NCBI GenBank assembly: GCA_001941225.1
Contig: MSHM01000032.1
Span: forward strand, 1 to 64,000
Direction of reading: 5' to 3'
Length of the DNA: 64,000 nt
Source of the DNA: Oscillospiraceae bacterium Zagget12
GTDB taxonomy: Bacteria > Bacillota > Clostridia > UBA1381
Shown here one piece after another: positions 57,661 through 64,000 of this stretch. The notes below the pieces were generated by a model. That model searched no databases, had not been told where the DNA came from, and saw only the letters and a list, made by a program, of their open reading frames with translations. A program made the position numbers and the translations under genes. Numbering within the stretch: position 1 is the stretch's first letter; each line of letters begins with the position of its first letter.

Positions 57661-58668
57661 ATGAAGACGTATAATATACCTATATTTGTACCGCACAGAG
57701 GCTGTCCGTTTGACTGCGTATTCTGCAATCAAAAGCGCATCACGGGAGAGCAAAAGGAAGTAACTGCGGACGATGCGCGGAAAATTATATCCGAGTATCT
57801 GCAAACTCTTCCCAAAACGAACAGAAAAATCGAGGCGGCATTTTTCGGCGGCAGCTTTACCGGAATACCGTTTGAGGAACAGAGCGCTCTTTTGTCCGCG
57901 GCGTATGAATTTGTTCAAAAGGGTCTTATAGACGGTATTCGTTTGTCCACAAGACCCGATTATATTGACAAGAAAATATTGGATAATCTTATGCGCTGCG
58001 GCGTAACAACCATAGAGCTTGGCGTTCAGTCGATGGATAACAGCGTTTTAAAAGCGTCAAACAGAGGTCATACGAGTGCGCAGGTGATTAATGCCGTCAG
58101 AATGATAAGAGAATATCCGTTTAATTTGGGACTGCAAATGATGACGGGACTTCCCGGCGACACCGACGAGAAATCTCTTTACACGGCAGATGAAATCATC
58201 AAATTAAAGCCTGATATGGTAAGAATATATCCCACGCTTACGATAAAGGACACCTTCCTTGAAAAAATGTACAATGCCGGACAATACAGACCGCAGACGC
58301 TTGACGAGGCGGTAAGCCTTTCAAAAAAGCTTTTGCTTAAATTTGAGGAAAATAATATAACCGTAATACGCGTCGGCTTGCAGTCAACAGACGAGATAAG
58401 CGAGGGCGGAAGTGTTGTCGCGGGACCTGTTCACAGCGCCTTCGGAGAGCTGGTGGAGAGCAGTATTTATTATGATATTATAAGCGCCGCTCTGAAAAAT
58501 ACCGCGTGCAAAAAAGCCGATATATTTGTAAATCCGAAAGAGATGTCAAAGGCTGTCGGAAACAAAAGGACAAACATAATAAAAATTAAAAACGAGAAAA
58601 ATATTGATATAAAAATCAGAGCTGATGAAAGCTTAAAAAAGAGAGAGGTGAGATGTGTTTGCTGTTAA
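57661..58668 (+). CDS. Radical SAM protein (Elp3-like)
   Basis: NIPIFVPHRGCPFDCVFCNQKRITG, FFGGSFTGIP, STRPDYIDKKIL; rnc-elp3-smc order. Confidence 0.92.
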   Translation: MKTYNIPIFVPHRGCPFDCVFCNQKRITGEQKEVTADDARKIISEYLQTLPKTNRKIEAAFFGGSFTGIPFEEQSALLSAAYEFVQKGLIDGIRLSTRPDYIDKKILDNLMRCGVTTIELGVQSMDNSVLKASNRGHTSAQVINAVRMIREYPFNLGLQMMTGLPGDTDEKSLYTADEIIKLKPDMVRIYPTLTIKDTFLEKMYNAGQYRPQTLDEAVSLSKKLLLKFEENNITVIRVGLQSTDEISEGGSVVAGPVHSAFGELVESSIYYDIISAALKNTACKKADIFVNPKEMSKAVGNKRTNIIKIKNEKNIDIKIRADESLKKREVRCVCC

Positions 58669-61600
58669 AAAGATTGGAATTGCAGGGCTTTAAGTCCTTT
58701 GCTGACAAGACTGTGCTTGACTTTGTGGACGGCTCGACCGCCGTGGTAGGTCCGAACGGCAGCGGAAAAAGCAATATATCCGATGCCATACGCTGGGTAA
58801 TAGGCGAAATGAGCGCGAAATCTCTCAGAGGCTCCAATATGCAGGACGTTATTTTTTCGGGTACGGAAACCAGAAAGCCCGTAAATTTTGCCGAGGTTAG
58901 CCTTGTGTTGGACAACAGCACTCATATGTTTGATATAGACTTTGACGAGGTGGTTGTAACAAGACGCCTGTTTCGCAGCGGAGAGAGCGTATATCAGATA
59001 AACCGCGCAAACTGCCGCTTAAAGGATATACACGAGCTTTTTATGGACACCGGTTTGGGACGTGACGGATATTCGATTATAGGACAGGGGAATGTATCGC
59101 AAATACTTTCAACAAAGGCTGAGGACAGGAGGAGCCTTTTTGAGGAGGCGGCAGGCGTATCAAAGTACAAATACCGAAAGGAAGAAGCTGAAAGAAAGCT
59201 TAAGGGTGTTGAAGAAAATCTTGTAAGAATAGGCGATATAACGTCCGAGCTGGAGGGTCAGAGAGCGCCTTTAAAGCGTCAGTCGGAAAAAGCGAGAAAA
59301 TATCTTACCTTTTATGAGGAATACAAAAAGCTCGATGTAAATTTAAGCCTTATAACCATTGACAAGAACAAAATTTCCTCCCGGGAAACGGAGGAATTGT
59401 ATAAAAGCGTCGAGGAGGAGCTTAGCGAGCTTAGAAACGCGGAATCCGAAACGGAACAAAAAATCACGAATTTATATAACGAAAGCAAGACAAAGGACGC
59501 GGAAATAGCCGAATTAAACAACCGTATTCACGACGCGAATTCGCGTATTATGACGGAAAAAAACGATATTTCCATTGCCGAAAATACCATCAAAAACAAT
59601 CATTTGATGATTGCAAGGATAGATAACGAGATAAAAGCCGTTAAGGCTAAAAATATCGAGCGCGAAAACAGCATAGATGCCCTCAAAAGCGAAATCAAGG
59701 AAAAGGAAAGCGCCGCAGAAATTATTCTGCAAGAGTTCGACTCTGTAAAGGGTGAGCAGGACAAGATGACGGCGGAAAGGGATAAAATTGCCGCCGAAAT
59801 CGAGGAAATAAAAGCGCAAAATATCGAAAAGCTCAATGAAATATCCTCAAAGAAAGCGCAGATGAGCGGAATTGAAACCCTACGTGAGAGCTTTATAGAA
59901 AGACGTTCCGCTGTCGAGGCTGAAATTAAAAATTTCAGCGAGGGAATTTCAAACACAAAGCAGGATATTGAAAAATGCGAGGCGCAAAAAGCCGAAAAAT
60001 CCGAAAAGCTTAAAAAAATGCGTATAACCGTGGAGCGATGCACCGAAAGCGCGAATAAGCTCAGGTCCGAGTATGAGGAATTAAGCAAAATACTTAATAA
60101 TTTGAATGTGGACTACAGCTCAAAATCCTCAAAGAAAAAAATACTCGAGGGTATGGAAAATGACTATGCGGGCTACGCGAAGAGCGTAAAAATGGTTTTA
60201 AAATCCGACGAGCTTAAAAAGCTCTCGATTTACGGAACCGTATCGGGACTTATCGAGGTTCAAAAAAAGTATGTGACAGCCATTGAAATGGCGCTTGGCG
60301 GCGCATTGCAGAATATTATAGTCGAGAGCGAGGAGGACGCAAAGGGCGCGATTGCGTATCTCAGAAGAAATAATGCGGGCAGAGCCACATTTTTGCCGAT
60401 AAGCTCGGTAAAAGGCAGAGAGCTTGACAATGCGCGCGCCGTAAGCGAATCCGAGGGATTCATAGGCTTGGCGTACACGCTTGTTAAGTATGACGGGAAA
60501 TATGACGGTATTATAAAAAGCCTGCTCGGACGTGTGGTTGTGGCGGATAATATCGATAATGCCATCGCCATAAGCCGCAAATTCGGATATAAATTCAAGG
60601 TTGTGACCCTTGAAGGCGATATACTGAACGCGGGCGGCTCGATGTCCGGCGGAAGTGTCAATAAGCAGAGCGGATTTTTGTCGAGAGCGGCGGAGATAAA
60701 AACTCTTTCGGCTGAGATAAGGGAATTATCTGATAATATCAGAGAATATAATGAGAAAAAGCAAAAGACGGAAAATGATATAGCTTTGATTGAAAATCAG
60801 CTTTCGTCATACATTCCGCTTGTCAGAGAATACGAGGACGAAATTCTCCGCCTTGAAAATACGCTTAAACATTTAAAGCAGTCGATTGAATCCGAAAACA
60901 ATACGGAGCATAATTATAAATCGGAGCTTGAGCAGATTGAAGAACAGCTTTCGCAGTCGTCGGACGAGATAGCCATTTTGCTGCAAAGCATAAGAAATCT
61001 CGAAAAAGAAACGTCGGCTCTCCAAGAAAAAACGGAGGAGCTTACGGAGTATTTTGATAAAATATCCGCTGAAAAGGAAGAGAAATCGCGGAGCATTATG
61101 GAGAAAACAATGGCGCTTGCGGCATTGGAAAAGGATATAAAAATAAACAAGGACAGCATAGAGGCTGCCGAAAACGATACCCGTGCCGCCGATAACGAAA
61201 TCGAGCAAAAGGAGCGCGACAGGGAAAGAATTTGTATTGAAAATGACAGCCTTTACGAGAGTATTAACGAAAGCAAACGAATCGCGGAGAATATTGCGAT
61301 ACAAGCGGAGAGTATAAAAGAGCAAATATCCGATACGGAGCAGGAAAAGAAACGAATAGTAGAAACCCTGCAAAGCATACAAAATTCAAATAAGGATTTA
61401 ACCGACAAGCTCCTAAATTTACAGCAGGAGCTTTCAAGGCTGGAAAACAGGCGCGACAAAATAGCCGGTGAAACAGAAAATATTCTGTCAAGACTTTGGG
61501 ATGATTACGAGCTTACATATACGGCGGCGTCCGAAATAAAGACGGAGGTCGAAAACGAAAAGCAATCCTTCGCAAGACTTGCGGAGCTTAAATCGCAGAT

Positions 61601-62225
61601 TAAGGCGCTCGGCAGCGTCAATATTGACGCAATCGAGGAATATAAGGCTGTGGAGGAAAGATTTAATTTCCTTACCGCGCAGAAGAAAGACCTGGATAAA
61701 TCAAGGAACGATTTGAATGATATTATATCGTCAATGGAAGAATTGATGGAGGAGCTTTTTGAAAAGCAATTTGCCGATATTAACGAAAGTTTCGGCATAG
61801 TATTCAAGGAGCTGTTCGGCGGAGGAAACGCAAAACTGGAGCTTTCCGAGCCGGATAACGTCCTTGAAAGCGGAATTGAAATCAAGGTACAGCTGCCGGG
61901 CAAAGGCTTGCAGAATATTAATCTGTATTCCGGCGGAGAAAAATCATTTATAGCCATCGCGCTCTTGTTCGCGATACTGCGCGTAAAACCCGCGCCGTTC
62001 TGTATTCTTGATGAGATTGACGCCGCTCTTGACGATGTAAATGTTTCAAGATTTGCCACATATTTAAAGAATTATATTGAACAAACCCAATTTATCGTTA
62101 TTACGCACCGACGCGGCACAATAGAGGCGGCAAATATTTTATACGGAGTAACAATGCAGGAAAAGGGTGTATCAAAGCTATTGTCACTGCATATAGACGA
62201 TGTGGCGGACGATATGGTCAGTTAG
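58653..62225 (+). CDS. smc: Chromosome segregation protein SMC
   Basis: LKRLELQGFKSFADKTVLDFVDGSTAVVGPNGSGKSNISDAIRWV, hinge GGALQNIIVE, YSGGEKSFIAIALLFAIL. Confidence 0.97.
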   Translation: MCLLLKRLELQGFKSFADKTVLDFVDGSTAVVGPNGSGKSNISDAIRWVIGEMSAKSLRGSNMQDVIFSGTETRKPVNFAEVSLVLDNSTHMFDIDFDEVVVTRRLFRSGESVYQINRANCRLKDIHELFMDTGLGRDGYSIIGQGNVSQILSTKAEDRRSLFEEAAGVSKYKYRKEEAERKLKGVEENLVRIGDITSELEGQRAPLKRQSEKARKYLTFYEEYKKLDVNLSLITIDKNKISSRETEELYKSVEEELSELRNAESETEQKITNLYNESKTKDAEIAELNNRIHDANSRIMTEKNDISIAENTIKNNHLMIARIDNEIKAVKAKNIERENSIDALKSEIKEKESAAEIILQEFDSVKGEQDKMTAERDKIAAEIEEIKAQNIEKLNEISSKKAQMSGIETLRESFIERRSAVEAEIKNFSEGISNTKQDIEKCEAQKAEKSEKLKKMRITVERCTESANKLRSEYEELSKILNNLNVDYSSKSSKKKILEGMENDYAGYAKSVKMVLKSDELKKLSIYGTVSGLIEVQKKYVTAIEMALGGALQNIIVESEEDAKGAIAYLRRNNAGRATFLPISSVKGRELDNARAVSESEGFIGLAYTLVKYDGKYDGIIKSLLGRVVVADNIDNAIAISRKFGYKFKVVTLEGDILNAGGSMSGGSVNKQSGFLSRAAEIKTLSAEIRELSDNIREYNEKKQKTENDIALIENQLSSYIPLVREYEDEILRLENTLKHLKQSIESENNTEHNYKSELEQIEEQLSQSSDEIAILLQSIRNLEKETSALQEKTEELTEYFDKISAEKEEKSRSIMEKTMALAALEKDIKINKDSIEAAENDTRAADNEIEQKERDRERICIENDSLYESINESKRIAENIAIQAESIKEQISDTEQEKKRIVETLQSIQNSNKDLTDKLLNLQQELSRLENRRDKIAGETENILSRLWDDYELTYTAASEIKTEVENEKQSFARLAELKSQIKALGSVNIDAIEEYKAVEERFNFLTAQKKDLDKSRNDLNDIISSMEELMEELFEKQFADINESFGIVFKELFGGGNAKLELSEPDNVLESGIEIKVQLPGKGLQNINLYSGGEKSFIAIALLFAILRVKPAPFCILDEIDAALDDVNVSRFATYLKNYIEQTQFIVITHRRGTIEAANILYGVTMQEKGVSKLLSLHIDDVADDMVS

Positions 62226-62236
62226 GAGTAAAGCAT

Positions 62237-63148
62237 ATGAGTTTTTTTAACAAATTAAAAGAGGGACTTACAAAAACGAGAGAGTCCATAGCACAGCAGG
62301 TAAACAATGTTTTCAGCGCGTTTGTAAAGGTTGACGAGGAGCTGTTTGAAAACCTCGAAGAGGCTCTTATTATGGCGGACATCGGAGTGGAAACCTCGGA
62401 ATATATAATCGAAACGCTGCGTGAAAGCGTTAAGCATAAGCATATCACGGACGGCAACGCGGTAAAGGCGGAGCTTAAGAATATTATAAGCGAAATCCTC
62501 AGCGAGCAGGACTCCTCGATGAATATATCCGCACAGCCTTCGGTTATACTTGTAATAGGAGTAAACGGAGTAGGCAAAACTACAAGCATCGGAAAGATGG
62601 CGTCGTATTATAAATCTATGGGCAAAAATGTTCTTCTTGCCGCCGCCGATACTTTCAGAGCCGCCGCGATAGACCAGCTTGACATATGGGCGCAAAGGAG
62701 CGGGTGCGATATTATAAAGCACCAAGAGAACAGCGATCCGGCGGCGGTTGTGTTTGACGCCTGCGCCGCGGCAAAGGCGCGCGGGGTTGACATTCTTATA
62801 TGCGACACCGCCGGCAGACTGCACAATAAGAAAAATCTTATGGCGGAGCTTGCCAAAATAAACAGAGTTATCGAGCGCGAACTTCCCGATTCTGCGCGCG
62901 AAACGCTGCTTGTTCTTGACGCCACCACCGGACAAAACGCCGTAAGTCAGGCAAAGCTCTTTTCCGAGGCGGCGGATATTACGGGCATAATTCTTACCAA
63001 GCTTGACGGAACGGCAAAGGGCGGAATAGTAATATCGATAGCAAAGGAACAAAATTTGCCGGTGAAATTTATCGGAGTGGGCGAGGGCGTTGACGACTTA
63101 CAGCAGTTCAATCCGGACGATTTTGCAAAGGCTCTTTTTGACGATTAA
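62237..63148 (+). CDS. ftsY: Signal recognition particle receptor FtsY
   Basis: VILVIGVNGVGKTTSIGKMASYYKS, LLAAADTFRAAAIDQL, DTAGRLHNKKNLM, LTKLDGTAKGGI. Confidence 0.97.
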   Translation: MSFFNKLKEGLTKTRESIAQQVNNVFSAFVKVDEELFENLEEALIMADIGVETSEYIIETLRESVKHKHITDGNAVKAELKNIISEILSEQDSSMNISAQPSVILVIGVNGVGKTTSIGKMASYYKSMGKNVLLAAADTFRAAAIDQLDIWAQRSGCDIIKHQENSDPAAVVFDACAAAKARGVDILICDTAGRLHNKKNLMAELAKINRVIERELPDSARETLLVLDATTGQNAVSQAKLFSEAADITGIILTKLDGTAKGGIVISIAKEQNLPVKFIGVGEGVDDLQQFNPDDFAKALFDD

Positions 63149-63178
63149 TTTTAATATATTTATATGGAGGCAAAGGCA

Positions 63179-64000
63179 ATGAGCGATAAGGAATTATTTG
63201 AGAAATTAAGCTATTCGAGAAAAAATGTGTACGAAAGCATAAGCGATGCGAAAAAGGAAGAGATGCTTTCGCTTTGTGATGAGTACCGAGAATTTCTTGA
63301 CGAGGGAAAAACCGAGCGTGAATGTGTTGAAAAGGCAATTAAAATGGCTAAAATGCACGGATTTTCCGACATCGACGAAAAAACCGACCTTAAAGCGGGC
63401 GATAAGGTTTACAAGATAAACAGAAACAAAAATATATTTTTAGCGGTTATCGGCAGCGAGGATATAAGAAACGGCATAAATCTTGTCGGAGCGCATATAG
63501 ACTCACCGAGATTGGATTTAAAGCAAAATCCTCTTTATGAGAGCAACGATATGGCGCTGCTGAAAACGCATTATTACGGCGGAATAAAAAAATATCAGTG
63601 GACGGCTATGCCATTGTCGATTCACGGAGTTATCTTCACAAAGGACGGCGAAAAGGTAACGCTTAGCATCGGCGAAAATGACAACGACCCTGTTTTCTGC
63701 ATAACCGATTTGCTCCCACATTTGGCAAAGGATCAAATGGCAAAAAAGATGACCGAGGGAATAGAGGGCGAGAGCCTCAACATTCTTATAGGCGGTATGC
63801 CGATAAAGACCGAAGATGTTAAAGAAAAGGTAAAATTCGCTGTTTTAAAGCTGCTTTATGACCGTTACGGAATAACCGAGAGAGATTTTCTGAGCGCGGA
63901 AATAGAAGTGGTTCCCGCGTTTAAAGCGAGAAATGTGGGGCTTGACGAAAGCTTTATCGGCGCTTACGGTCAGGACGACAGAGTATGCGCGTTTACAACG
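63179..64000 (+). CDS. M18-family aminopeptidase, truncated by window edge
   Basis: ATG 63179 after GGAGG; MSDKELFEKLSYSRKNVYESI...NLVGAHIDSPRLDLKQNPLYES...HYYGGIKKYQW...FIGAYGQDDRVCAFTT; not in the ORF track because it runs off the window. Confidence 0.9.
   Translation, partial: MSDKELFEKLSYSRKNVYESISDAKKEEMLSLCDEYREFLDEGKTERECVEKAIKMAKMHGFSDIDEKTDLKAGDKVYKINRNKNIFLAVIGSEDIRNGINLVGAHIDSPRLDLKQNPLYESNDMALLKTHYYGGIKKYQWTAMPLSIHGVIFTKDGEKVTLSIGENDNDPVFCITDLLPHLAKDQMAKKMTEGIEGESLNILIGGMPIKTEDVKEKVKFAVLKLLYDRYGITERDFLSAEIEVVPAFKARNVGLDESFIGAYGQDDRVCAFTT

Overview
The window is about 64 kb of a low-to-mid GC Clostridia-type (Firmicutes) chromosome and is mostly conserved housekeeping genes. Main blocks: secDF; rnr plus an RNA methyltransferase; leuCDB; gdpP-rplI-dnaB-tilS-ftsH; mecA; yajC; the SCIFF ranthipeptide precursor (47 aa, absent from the supplied ORF track) with its radical-SAM maturase; rhaM/rhaB around an SLH protein; cysS-mrnC-split transketolase; a GH29 fucosidase; carD; ispDF; a cp-ATP-grasp/alpha-E/transglutaminase/M14/M14 operon; a PspA pair; tmcAL; nifS-nifU; and fapR-plsX-fabHKDG-acpP-fabF-rnc-smc-ftsY. 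The first ~2.6 kb differs in composition and ends at two tRNA genes. The strongest second-look items are: (1) a GH29 alpha-L-fucosidase split by a -1 frameshift exactly at the heptamer A-AAA-AAT, with a GC hairpin downstream; (2) a ~144 bp element in two inverted copies 16 kb apart (~83% identical by hand, gapless), each ending in a GNRA-loop hairpin and Shine-Dalgarno just before an unrelated start codon; (3) a five-gene operon that looks like a peptide ligase/hydrolase system; (4) the SCIFF locus. All product names come from reading translations and recalled family motifs. No database search was run.
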